This document shows positions 1-7,299 of a DNA stretch of 13,353 nucleotides, piece after piece. The stretch comes from Ruminococcus sp. UBA1828. GTDB taxonomy: Bacteria > Bacillota > Clostridia > Oscillospirales > Ruminococcaceae. The DNA lies in assembly GCA_002338885.1 (NCBI GenBank), contig DDJI01000042.1, positions 25,427-38,779 on the forward strand. Direction: 5' to 3'. The notes under the pieces were generated by a model that was not told where the DNA came from, did no database searches, and saw only the letters and a list, made by a program, of their open reading frames with translations. Positions within the stretch are counted from its first letter, which is position 1, and every line of letters starts with the position of its first letter. The position numbers and the translations under genes were made by a program.

Positions 1-1511
1 CAGAAGGTGGTGATGTGGTACTTGGCAAACATGGGCAGGATGTCGTGGGCGTCGAACTTGTCAAAGTCGTATACAAACACAGCGCCCTCGCACAGCCACT
101 GTCCGTAGAGCTTGCCCCAAAGGGACTTGCCCCAGCCGGTGTCCGAGATTGTGAGGTGCAGTCCGTCGCGCTGGCAGCAGTGCCAGTACTTTGCGGTGAC
201 ATAGTGACCCAAAGCGTAGGTGTGAGCATGCTCAGCCATCTTGGGGTTGCCGGTTGTGCCGGATGTGAAGAACATCAGCGCGGCGTCGTTTCCGCATGAG
301 CAGTCCTGCGGACGCTCGAACTTTCCGGTAAACAGCGGGTATTCGTTGTTGAAGTCGTGCCATCCCTCGCGGCAGCCGTTCACCATTATCAGGTGCTTTA
401 CGCTCGGGCACTGAGCAGCCGCCCTTTGAGCGATTTCCGCGGTGTCGCCGTCCGCAGTGCAGACGAGCGCCGTGACTCCCGCAGCATCAAAGCGGTATAC
501 AAAGTCGTGCTCTTTGAGCTGATTTGTGGCGGGGATAGCTATTGCGCCGAGCTTGTGGAGGGCAACCATGCAGAACCAGAACTGATAATGCCTCTTCAGG
601 ACAAGCATTACCCTGTCGCCCTTCTTTATTCCCAGCGATTTAAAATAGTTTGCCACCTGATTGGAAGCTCTCTTTATATCCTTAAAGGTAAAGTTGCGCT
701 CGACGTGGTGCTTATCCACATGGAGCATTGCAAGCTTGTCGGGGTATTTATCCGCAATCGCGTCTACTATGTCAAAACCGAAGTTAAAGGTGTCGGTGTT
801 TTTGAAGTGGATTTCCTTGAGGTGTCCCTGCTCATCCTCAACGGCGTCTATAAACTTTTCGCAGCAAATGAGCTTTTCGGACTTGCCCGCCTGGATGATG
901 TTTTCACGCACAACCTCCTCGCGGGTCTCCTCGCCGGGGAGAACTACAGCCACGAACGTGCAGTCCGCGCCGTCAACTGCGATCATTCCGTGAGGCGTCG
1001 AGGAGTTGTAATAGATGCTGTCGCCCTCATGCAAAACTTCTGTGTGCTCGCCGACCTGAACCTTGAGGCTTCCGCTTATGACAAGGTCAAACTCCTGTCC
1101 GCTGTGGGTGGTGAGGTGAATTGGCTGATTCTGCTGCGCCGCGGAGTACTCATACTTTACCCAATACGGCTCTGCGATCTTGCCCTTGAACCTTGGGGCG
1201 AGGTTGGATATGTCTATTCCCTGCTCCTTAGCGGTCTTTTGACCCATGCCCTTTCTCGTGACGGTATAGGATGTGAGCCTTGCGGCGTTATTTCCCTCGA
1301 TGAGGTCGGTAAGATCGACGTCAAAGGCGAGCGCGCACTTGTGTATAAAAGTAAAGGGCATATCGGCTTCGGCATCCTCGTACTCTAAATACTCCGCCTC
1401 GCTGACCTCTGTCTTTTGCGCCATCTCCTGCGGAGTCCAGCCCATAATTTCGCGCATTTCCTTTATACGTCTCGCGATATCGGCAAGTCTTGTCTGTGAA
1501 TTTGTCGGCAT
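1..1511 (-). CDS. XRE-cupin-acyl-CoA synthetase (AMP-forming, MACS-like) fusion, 3' part missing
   Basis: Reading frame open from the ATG at 1509-1511 to the left edge; 503 residues are present and the C-terminal part is cut off. The start follows an AGGAG site (1519-1523) at good spacing. Residues about 8-70 resemble an XRE helix-turn-helix (motif RRIKEMREIMGWTPQEMA). Residues about 120-185 form a cupin with H132, H136 and H174 in the usual metal-site pattern (HLTTHSGQEFDL and STPHGM). From about residue 225 it is an adenylate-forming acyl-CoA synthetase, with P-loop TSGTTGNPKM at 416-425 and the MACS-like stretch TISDTGW then LYGQWLCEGAVFVYDFDKFD. The family activates a carboxylic acid with ATP and CoA; the acid is not readable from the sequence. 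The N-terminal modules look regulatory, either DNA-binding with a ligand sensor or allosteric. It lies directly behind a T-box leader, so it is probably induced by uncharged tRNA. The module calls are firm; the physiological role is inferred. Confidence 0.9.
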   Translation of the reverse strand, partial: MPTNSQTRLADIARRIKEMREIMGWTPQEMAQKTEVSEAEYLEYEDAEADMPFTFIHKCALAFDVDLTDLIEGNNAARLTSYTVTRKGMGQKTAKEQGIDISNLAPRFKGKIAEPYWVKYEYSAAQQNQPIHLTTHSGQEFDLVISGSLKVQVGEHTEVLHEGDSIYYNSSTPHGMIAVDGADCTFVAVVLPGEETREEVVRENIIQAGKSEKLICCEKFIDAVEDEQGHLKEIHFKNTDTFNFGFDIVDAIADKYPDKLAMLHVDKHHVERNFTFKDIKRASNQVANYFKSLGIKKGDRVMLVLKRHYQFWFCMVALHKLGAIAIPATNQLKEHDFVYRFDAAGVTALVCTADGDTAEIAQRAAAQCPSVKHLIMVNGCREGWHDFNNEYPLFTGKFERPQDCSCGNDAALMFFTSGTTGNPKMAEHAHTYALGHYVTAKYWHCCQRDGLHLTISDTGWGKSLWGKLYGQWLCEGAVFVYDFDKFDAHDILPMFAKYHITTF

Positions 1512-1589
1512 AACAATGCTCCTTTCAGATTCTTAACAAATTTTAAGCGTTTTATTGACAGACCGATGTTTTCCGGTGAAAAACAAAAA

Positions 1590-1621
1590 GGCCCGTCTCA
1601 AAAATTACTTTGAGACGAGCC
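1590..1621 (-). terminator. T-box attenuator (intrinsic terminator)
   Basis: On the minus strand, GGCTCGTCTCA pairs over 11 bp (one G-U) with TGAGACGGGCC around a 10-nt loop, followed by TTTTTGTTTTTC. It starts 13 nt after the T-box motif, which fits the mutually exclusive antiterminator/terminator layout. No other gene lies between it and the synthetase start at 1511. Confidence 0.93.
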
Positions 1622-1850
1622 ATGAAATCAAGACCCGCGGTACCACTCAAATTGCGCTAAAAAGCGCCGCTCAGGCTCTATCAAGCCTTATACATTAACG
1701 CAGTAGTCACGTAAGACGCCTACCCGCCAAAAAGGCGATCGGATCTTATGCTCGGAAGTGATGGGACAAATCTTACATCTGCCGGCTCGCACCGTACCCG
1801 GCTCGCTTAAAATGCTTTATAGAAATTATCCGTCTTCGTCATCGCATTTA
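1590..1850 (-). promoter_or_regulatory. T-box riboswitch leader, probable tRNA-Ile specificity
   Basis: The leader RNA carries the T-box motif AATTTGAGTGGTACCGCGG (1635-1653), whose UGGU bulge (1642-1645) would pair with the ACCA end of an uncharged tRNA. At the 5' end, Stem I begins GATGACGAAGACGG and has a typical distal part (GAGCCGGGTACGGTGCGAGCC). Within Stem I, GAAG (1834-1837) can pair with CTTC (1755-1758), and GGATAA (1826-1831) with TTGTCC (1764-1769). The intervening 3' loop CATCA places the specifier codon, followed by the conserved A, as ATC (1760-1762), isoleucine. The T in the bulge implies discriminator base A, as in tRNA-Ile. The leader ends in an attenuator hairpin and controls the XRE-cupin-acyl-CoA synthetase gene. 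The T-box call is very secure; the specifier reading is a hand fold. Confidence 0.93.
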
Positions 1851-1859
1851 ACGTTTCTG

Positions 1860-1888
1860 ATTATATCAAAGCCTGCCGCGGTTGTCAA
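1860..1888 (-). promoter_or_regulatory. Sigma-A promoter of the T-box/acyl-CoA synthetase unit
   Basis: Perfect consensus boxes: TTGACA at 1883-1888 and TATAAT at 1860-1865, with a 17-bp spacer. Transcription would start near 1853, just ahead of Stem I of the T-box. Confidence 0.93.
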
Positions 1889-1910
1889 GCCGTTGTTTGC
1901 AACAATAATT

Positions 1911-1934
1911 CAGTGATTTAGCACATCATCACTG
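1911..1934 (-). terminator. Possible weak terminator after the amidohydrolase gene
   Basis: A 7-bp hairpin (CAGTGAT/ATCACTG, 10-nt loop) overlaps the amidohydrolase stop codon and is followed by the AT-rich AATTATTGTT rather than a clear U-run. It may end the GH115 operon just before the next promoter, but it is weak. Confidence 0.3.
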
Positions 1935-2774
1935 TGCAGGTTTTCCAAGCTGATCTTTGTCCATGCCGAGCTTAAACATCTTATTTGCGTTTTTCCACAG
2001 TATCTGCTCAAGCTCGTCTTCGCTCAAATCCAGCTTGAAAAGCCGCTCAAGCTCCCCCGCAGGCTCCCACATGGGAAAGTCGGTGCCGAACATGACCTTA
2101 TCGGCGCCGTAGCTGCGTATTATGCGCAGGGCGTCCTCTGGCGTGAGCGCATAGAGGCTTGAGGAGCAGTCCGCATAAAAGTTGTCATGCCCGCTAAGCA
2201 TCTCGCATGCGCTTTCCCACACGGAGTACCCGCCAAGGTGCGCGCCTATGAATTTTAAGTCTGTGAATATCTCAAGAAGCGGTTTAAGGCGGTTTGGGTT
2301 GGAGTTGTCAAAGCGCGAATCTCCGGTGTGTAAAAGAACCGGCACGCCCTCCCGCTCGCATATCTCGTATATTTTTAAGCACCTGTAGTCGTCGAGCTTA
2401 AAGCCTTGAATGTCAGGGTGGAGCTTTACTCCCCTCAGGCCCAGATCCAAAAGGCGGCGCATGTCCCCCTCGAGGTCGTCGCTGTCCGGGTGAAGTGTCC
2501 CGAGACCCGCAAACATATCCCCGCACTCCGCGGCTTCCGAGGCTATAAACTCGTTTATGGAGCGCGTCTGAGACGGCTTTGTCGCGACGGAGAATATTAT
2601 CGACTTGGTTATTCCCGCCTCTCGGGCAAGCCTTTTTATTGTCTGCGCCCTGCCGTCAAACCTGACCGGCAGGTTGTAAAACTTGCTTATGCTGTCCGAC
2701 GCCTTTTGCGCTATCTTGTCGGGATACACGTGGCAGTGGCAGTCAACTATCTTATATGCCTTTTCCGCTCTCAT
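1929..2774 (-). CDS. Amidohydrolase family protein (COG2159-like metal-dependent hydrolase)
   Basis: 281 residues, complete, with the layout of a TIM-barrel amidohydrolase: metal-binding H-x-H pair H13/H15 (DCHCHVYPD), H119 (GVKLHPD), H149 (LLHTGD), H179 (GAHLGG) and the catalytic or metal Asp D232 (FGTDFP). The family includes decarboxylases, hydratases and sugar-lactone hydrolases; the substrate cannot be read here. There is no signal peptide, so it should be cytoplasmic. Its ATG overlaps the stop of the upstream GH115 gene by 4 bp (ATGA), with GAAAGGAG inside the end of that gene, so the two are co-transcribed and probably translationally coupled. This suggests a step after release of (4-O-methyl)glucuronic acid, for example on a lactone, but that link is inference from position only. 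Confidence 0.85.
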   Translation of the reverse strand: MRAEKAYKIVDCHCHVYPDKIAQKASDSISKFYNLPVRFDGRAQTIKRLAREAGITKSIIFSVATKPSQTRSINEFIASEAAECGDMFAGLGTLHPDSDDLEGDMRRLLDLGLRGVKLHPDIQGFKLDDYRCLKIYEICEREGVPVLLHTGDSRFDNSNPNRLKPLLEIFTDLKFIGAHLGGYSVWESACEMLSGHDNFYADCSSSLYALTPEDALRIIRSYGADKVMFGTDFPMWEPAGELERLFKLDLSEDELEQILWKNANKMFKLGMDKDQLGKPAQ

Positions 2775-5700
2775 GCGTCAAGCGCTCCTTTCAGCTCCTC
2801 ATCGCACGGCAGCAGCCACGGCGCATCCTTGTCGGACGGCGTGCCCAAAGAGCTGTCATAGGTCGCCTTGGGACCTATGAGCGACGGATAAAGGGGCATT
2901 CTGCTCGGCATGATGAGAAACTTTTGCAGCACGGCGTTCTGATCCATGCCCCAGATTCTCAGAACATGCTCGCCGGACTCGAGGTGAACATCTGTCTGCA
3001 CACGCCTTCCGCCCTGTTCAATAGATGCAAACCATCCTCCGCTCACTCCCGAAATATAGCCCTCGCCCTGAATATTTACAACCTTGATTTCTCCGCCGTC
3101 GAGCTGAACGCCGACATTGAGGTGTGTGCCGTGGTCGAAAGAGACGTTGTTGCCCTGACCGACGCACAAAACGAGCTTATAGTCGCCAGACTCGGGCACG
3201 CCCGACTCGGGCACTTTGACCGCATAGTCAAGCCATGGGCCGCATCCCGCCTCAAAAGGCTCGGTGCAGGTGTTGAGCATTTTCATGGAAACCTTTGACT
3301 TGCCGTAGCCGTCAAGCTTTGTCCAGCGAACGCCGCAGCTGTCGCCCTTGTCAAAGTACCCGTCCGCGTTGATCGCCGCTATGCCGTTTGACATAAAGTG
3401 CGTTTTATCCTTTTTCGCCGAGGTATCGACGATCTTCACGCCTGCGACGACGGTGACCGAGGCGTCGTCCGACTCTATTTTAACGGACGCCGTGCAATCA
3501 TAGCTTACCTTTGACCAGTCAACCCTCACGCTGACGCTGTGGGCATACGTATACTCGCCCTCAAGTGCGCCGTCTGTCATCAAAAAGCCGCACTCGGGAG
3601 TTATCCTGTACTTTACGGGTTTGTCGGAGCTGTTGGTGAGGTTTATAACATACGTCTGTCTCTCGCTCGACTCAAAATCGGGAAGGGTAAGCGTTCCGTT
3701 TGATATGCCCTCCTGACGTCCGGCGACGTCAACTATCATGCCTCCGTCCGGCTTTGCGCAAACATGCTCCGGCTCTATCTTTATTGCGGAAACGCCGTTC
3801 CAGCTCGAATAGTTCATATGCGCCTGCGCGGTCACCCTGCCGAGTATGGGGTCGTCATAGGTGCGGCAGTAGTCGGGCGACGCTATCATCATGCCGTACC
3901 ACTTGTTGACGCCGTTTAAGTCCTCGCCCAGGGCGTTATACTCGGCTGTCAGCTCCTCGTCAAGTTTTAAGTACTTTTCGACAAGCTCGGAAAGCTTATT
4001 TGCAACGGTCGATCCCCTGCCGGCATAAAGCTTGTTAAGCGCGCTCAGTATCTGTATTCTCACAACGTTTGCGCTTGCAACCGCCGGATAGTATACAAGC
4101 TGATAGAACTGCTCGTACCTGCACGAATCCTTTGTGATCTTTTCGCGCAGGCTGTTCGCCCTTTTAATTATGCTGTTTACGAGCTTTAAGCAGTCGGCCG
4201 CCGCATCATAGTGCAAAACGCTGTAGCTGCAATCTCCTTCGCTCTTGAGCGTTTCGGGCTTGCACACGCCGTTCAGCCATGCATAGTCCTCCAGCAGCGA
4301 CGCTATGGTTTCCATGTCGCCCTCGGCAAGCGCATGCTCCGCCCCGAACACCTCGCGAATCCAGTTTCTTATGTATCCTTCGGTGTTGTTGGGGTTTGAT
4401 ATGCCGTACTTATCAAAATCATATGCCAAGTCCATGAAGTAGCTCAGCGGCAGCTCCATCGGTCTTAAATCGCCGACGTTCACTATCCATGCATCGTCTA
4501 TGCCGTACTCGTACGCCTGCGTAAGGTTTTCCCACGAGCGCTGAAGCGGCATGGTGTTTATCCACATGGACGTTTTAGGACTTCCCACATAGTCAAAGTG
4601 GTAGTAAAGTCCCCAGTTGTACTCATCCTTTTGTCCAAGCTCCGGCAAGGTGCGCAGGTAGCCGTTGTTGTCCTCGCAGAGCATGACTATTCTGCCCGTG
4701 TCCGCGCCCAAAAGTCCCGCAACCTCCGGGTCGTCGCGCAGTCCCTTTCCCTTTGCCGCCTCAGGGTCGGCTCTTGTTCCGCCGTACCAGCAGTTTTCGA
4801 CTTCCTTGTAAACCGCAAGAAGCAGCGGGGTCTTTTGCACGCCGTGTTCCTTGAGAATCTTGTACTGCGTCTTTAAAACCGCCTTCAAAAGCTCTATGTT
4901 GTCCGCGGTGTCGAGGGTCTTGCCCTTTGCGTCTATTAAAATGGAGTCGTTTTCCCCTCTCATTCCTATGGTGAGCAGGTTGTTGAAGCCGCCGTTGCGG
5001 TATATGCCGTCGCTCCAGAACGCCTCTATATTCTTGGGGTTATAGATGTAGTTCCAAACCTTTTGACCCTCGTCGGTGGGTATTTCGGGGTCACGGTAGG
5101 TTATGTTTTTGCTCCAATAGCCCTGAAGCATTCCCCACTCGCCGCCGCTCCTCGCCATAGGCTCATGGTGCGATGCGCCGACGGTTATGCCGTACCTGTC
5201 CGCCAAAACCGCGTTTGCAAGGCTCATTGGATACTCGCCCGGCTTGATTATTCTGTCATGCGGGGCGTTTATGTTTGTGTTCGGGAAATCCTCCGGGATA
5301 TTTTCGCCCGGGTGGGTGTCGCAGTACATAAGCCCGCCGAGCTTGTGGTGATACTTTTTCTCAAGCTCCTTAAATCTCTCGTTGTCCTTGACAGAGTGAA
5401 CCCTGTACACTCCCTCCACGCCGTCGCAGCTGAAGTTGTTAGACCACATCGCCGGCCACATGTAGTTGCCCTTGAGTCTTAGTATCAGCTTGAATATTTC
5501 GTCGTAGAACATGTAGTTGAGGCCGCCGAAGTGGCTGTCCGCAAAGCCGTTTAGGCAGGGGTTTTCATCGTTCATGAAAAATCCCCTGAAGCTCACCGAC
5601 GGTCTTTTTGACACCGTTTCAAGCTCCGATATGTCCACGCTCAGCTCCTGCCTGCGCTCCGGCTTTACATCCGCCCACCATATCCACGGGCTGACGCCGA

Positions 5701-6097
5701 ATATATCCTGTGTTATGTGGAATAGCCCGTAATAAACGCCGCGCTTGTCCGATCCTGCGACCACGACTTTTGTACGCTTCTGCTCTTTTATCACCTTTAT
5801 CTCATATCTTTCCCACTGCTCGGAGCGAAAATCTCCGCCGCTTTCGCTTATGTGCCAGTCGCTGCTCTGCATGCGCACGTATTCGTCGCTGATGACTCCC
5901 GCAAGTATGTATGTGCCGCTCTGCGGTTCTTTTGTCACCACCTCCGGCGTTTTGCCGCTGAGGGCACATATGTCGTCGCATATGGCCTGTGCGACAAGGC
6001 TAAGCCCGTCGTACGCCGAGCCGGAGCGGTCTATGTATATGGGTGCTGCCGCCTTTGAATTTGCCAAGATAACTTTGTTGAAAGTGTTGTCAGCCAT
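2771..6097 (-). CDS. GH115 family xylan alpha-glucuronidase, cytoplasmic
   Basis: 1108 residues, complete. Recognised by the run of GH115 core motifs: VSFRGFFMNDE (168-178), LRLKGNYMWPAMW (206-218), GASHHEPM (307-314), YKEV (430-433), CEDNNGYLR (474-482), YYHFDYVG (498-505) and WIVNVGDLRPMELP (537-550). Residues about 910-1090 form the extra C-terminal beta-rich domain seen in larger members. GH115 enzymes remove 4-O-methyl-D-glucuronic or D-glucuronic acid from glucuronoxylan and its oligosaccharides. The N-terminus MADNTFNKVILANS has no signal peptide, so the protein probably acts inside the cell on imported oligosaccharides. GGGAGG (6107-6112) sits 9 nt before the ATG. It is the first gene of a two-gene operon with the overlapping amidohydrolase. 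A tandem VPESG duplication lies in the C-terminal domain (near 3185-3215). Confidence 0.95.
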   Translation of the reverse strand: MADNTFNKVILANSKAAAPIYIDRSGSAYDGLSLVAQAICDDICALSGKTPEVVTKEPQSGTYILAGVISDEYVRMQSSDWHISESGGDFRSEQWERYEIKVIKEQKRTKVVVAGSDKRGVYYGLFHITQDIFGVSPWIWWADVKPERRQELSVDISELETVSKRPSVSFRGFFMNDENPCLNGFADSHFGGLNYMFYDEIFKLILRLKGNYMWPAMWSNNFSCDGVEGVYRVHSVKDNERFKELEKKYHHKLGGLMYCDTHPGENIPEDFPNTNINAPHDRIIKPGEYPMSLANAVLADRYGITVGASHHEPMARSGGEWGMLQGYWSKNITYRDPEIPTDEGQKVWNYIYNPKNIEAFWSDGIYRNGGFNNLLTIGMRGENDSILIDAKGKTLDTADNIELLKAVLKTQYKILKEHGVQKTPLLLAVYKEVENCWYGGTRADPEAAKGKGLRDDPEVAGLLGADTGRIVMLCEDNNGYLRTLPELGQKDEYNWGLYYHFDYVGSPKTSMWINTMPLQRSWENLTQAYEYGIDDAWIVNVGDLRPMELPLSYFMDLAYDFDKYGISNPNNTEGYIRNWIREVFGAEHALAEGDMETIASLLEDYAWLNGVCKPETLKSEGDCSYSVLHYDAAADCLKLVNSIIKRANSLREKITKDSCRYEQFYQLVYYPAVASANVVRIQILSALNKLYAGRGSTVANKLSELVEKYLKLDEELTAEYNALGEDLNGVNKWYGMMIASPDYCRTYDDPILGRVTAQAHMNYSSWNGVSAIKIEPEHVCAKPDGGMIVDVAGRQEGISNGTLTLPDFESSERQTYVINLTNSSDKPVKYRITPECGFLMTDGALEGEYTYAHSVSVRVDWSKVSYDCTASVKIESDDASVTVVAGVKIVDTSAKKDKTHFMSNGIAAINADGYFDKGDSCGVRWTKLDGYGKSKVSMKMLNTCTEPFEAGCGPWLDYAVKVPESGVPESGDYKLVLCVGQGNNVSFDHGTHLNVGVQLDGGEIKVVNIQGEGYISGVSGGWFASIEQGGRRVQTDVHLESGEHVLRIWGMDQNAVLQKFLIMPSRMPLYPSLIGPKATYDSSLGTPSDKDAPWLLPCDEELKGALDA

Positions 6098-6133
6098 GCC
6101 AAGTTGCCTCCCTCAAATTTACTTCCTGATTGC

Positions 6134-6162
6134 ATTATATCCTAAATCCTCGCCGCAATCAA
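6134..6162 (-). promoter_or_regulatory. Promoter of the GH115-amidohydrolase operon
   Basis: TATAAT at 6134-6139 and TTGATT (4 of 6 matches to TTGACA) at 6157-6162 with a 17-bp spacer. The expected start near 6127 gives a leader of about 30 nt. No obvious catabolite-responsive element or operator is visible beside it. Confidence 0.75.
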
Positions 6163-6174
6163 GAAATATTATGA

Positions 6175-6209
6175 CAAACCCCGCCGGACATATGGTCGGG
6201 CGGGGTTTG
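6175..6209 (-). terminator. Terminator of the DUF975-like membrane protein gene
   Basis: Perfect 11-bp stem CAAACCCCGCC/GGCGGGGTTTG with a 13-nt loop, about 50 bp past the stop codon at 6258. The following T-run is poor on the minus strand. It still probably insulates the GH115 promoter, which begins 13 bp further on. Confidence 0.65.
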
Positions 6210-6257
6210 CAGTTTTATTTACAAGTATCGGTCAGCATGCGCAGCCGCGCATCTTAA

Positions 6258-7160
6258 TTACTGAGCGCCGTTATTTGCGCCGTTGTCCGGTGCGTTATTT
6301 GTCGGCGCATTGTTCACCGGAGCATTGTTCACGGGAGCATCATTCACGGGTGCATTATTCACCGGTGCGTTATTCACGGGTGCATTATTTGCGCCGCCCA
6401 TTCCGTTGTCGGGCCGGTAAGGCTGCTGATAGGTCTGAGCCTGCTGATAAGGCTGCTGGTAAGGCTGACCCTGCTGATACTGCTGATAGCCGTATCCGGG
6501 GTTAGGATTAGGAGCAGGGGCTTTGCATGCGTTCTCATAGAACGACGCGGTCACAAGGCCCAGGAATATCTGAGACACCGCCAGGTAAAGCAGAACAAAG
6601 ACAAAGAGAATTATTCCGAACAGCACGCCGATATAGGGTATTGCCGCGAACAATCCGAGGATGAGTGAGCACACGCCATAGCCTATGTACAAAAATGCAT
6701 CCGCCCAGAACATCTTTCCTCTTATGCCCTTTGTCATCTTCATGGATTCCTTTATTGCGTCCATTGCATGAACCTCGGGTCTTGTCATGAGTATGTAAGG
6801 GGTAAATCTGTAGGAGTAGGTCTTGATAACGGCAAAGACGATGCCGACTATCGGGATGAGTCCCCAAAGGAGTATCCAAAGATACATCCACGCCATTCCT
6901 CCGGCGATGCGCTTGAAGTTAGAGAATCCGGTGAACAGGTCTTTTGAGTCAACGGAATTTCCACGCAAGCCCTTTAAGTAGAGCATGCTCAGGCTTGCCT
7001 CAAACGCAAATGTTATCGGCAGGCTTATTATCGGAATTGCGCCGAATATGCCCGCAAGTGTGATCAAAAAGTTACACAAGAGCGTCAGTCCCCAAAGAAT
7101 GATCGGCCTCTTTGAGAGCACGGCGATTGCCGACTTATAGTTTTGCATAATCGAGTTCAT
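6258..7160 (-). CDS. DUF975-like integral membrane protein with low-complexity Q/Y and NNAPV tail
   Basis: About 300 residues. The membrane part (to about residue 210) has roughly five or six hydrophobic segments (near 22-56, 91-115, 155-176 and 179-207). It carries the DUF975-like signature TYSYRFTPYILM followed by AIKESMKMTKG, here around 117-147. The C-terminal third is not membrane: a Gln/Tyr/Pro-rich stretch (224-250) then seven NNAPV-type pentapeptides, which together form a probably disordered, soluble tail. An ATG at 7164-7166 is also in frame, but the GGGGGA site (7167-7172) abuts it and lies 6 nt from the ATG at 7158-7160, so the latter is preferred. It has its own consensus promoter and terminator, so it is monocistronic. 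Function unknown. (Residue numbers count from the upstream ATG.). Confidence 0.85.
   Translation of the reverse strand: MNSIMQNYKSAIAVLSKRPIILWGLTLLCNFLITLAGIFGAIPIISLPITFAFEASLSMLYLKGLRGNSVDSKDLFTGFSNFKRIAGGMAWMYLWILLWGLIPIVGIVFAVIKTYSYRFTPYILMTRPEVHAMDAIKESMKMTKGIRGKMFWADAFLYIGYGVCSLILGLFAAIPYIGVLFGIILFVFVLLYLAVSQIFLGLVTASFYENACKAPAPNPNPGYGYQQYQQGQPYQQPYQQAQTYQQPYRPDNGMGGANNAPVNNAPVNNAPVNDAPVNNAPVNNAPTNNAPDNGANNGAQ
6285..6389 (-). repeat. 15-bp tandem repeat coding NNAPV pentapeptides (7 copies)
   Basis: Seven in-frame 15-bp units code NNAPV x3, NDAPV, NNAPV, NNAPT and NNAPD at the C-terminus of the membrane protein. Units differ mostly at third positions (for example ATT/GTT and CGG/GGG), so they are not freshly copied. 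Copy number could vary between strains by slippage. Confidence 0.95.
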
Positions 7161-7263
7161 AAACATTCCCCCAGGTTATAAATTTTTATTGCGCAATTTA
7201 CGCTGTCAAGATGCATGATTGCGCAGTGTATTGTACGCGGCGCAGATCTCACGCCTCTATATA

Positions 7264-7299
7264 GACACATATATTATACAACAATGACGGCTATGTGTC
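7264..7299. promoter_or_regulatory. Inverted repeat GACACATA/TATGTGTC, candidate operator
   Basis: Perfect 8-bp arms at 7264-7271 and 7292-7299, separated by 20 bp. One arm overlaps the -35 box and the other lies at and just past the start site of the minus-strand promoter. The spacing (centres 28 bp apart) would suit a regulator binding two half-sites. The function is inferred. Confidence 0.45.

Noticed and set aside
357..1388. Plus-strand open frame of 343 codons
   Set aside because: It lies antisense to the XRE-cupin-acyl-CoA synthetase, whose minus-strand frame shows clear family motifs. The plus-strand product resembles nothing known and has no ribosome binding site.
2406..3298. Plus-strand open frames of 151 and 180 codons
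   Set aside because: Both are antisense to the amidohydrolase and GH115 genes, with Arg/Leu/His-rich shadow composition and no family resemblance.
5063..6257. Plus-strand open frames antisense to the start of the GH115 gene
   Set aside because: They are shadow frames of a well-supported GH115 coding region.
6285..6389. Short-period repeat as a CRISPR array
   Set aside because: The period is 15 bp without spacers and it codes in-frame NNAPV pentapeptides.
6535..6891. Minus-strand 118-codon frame inside the DUF975-like gene
   Set aside because: It is an alternative frame of the same strand without a ribosome binding site; the main frame has hydrophobic segments and family signatures.
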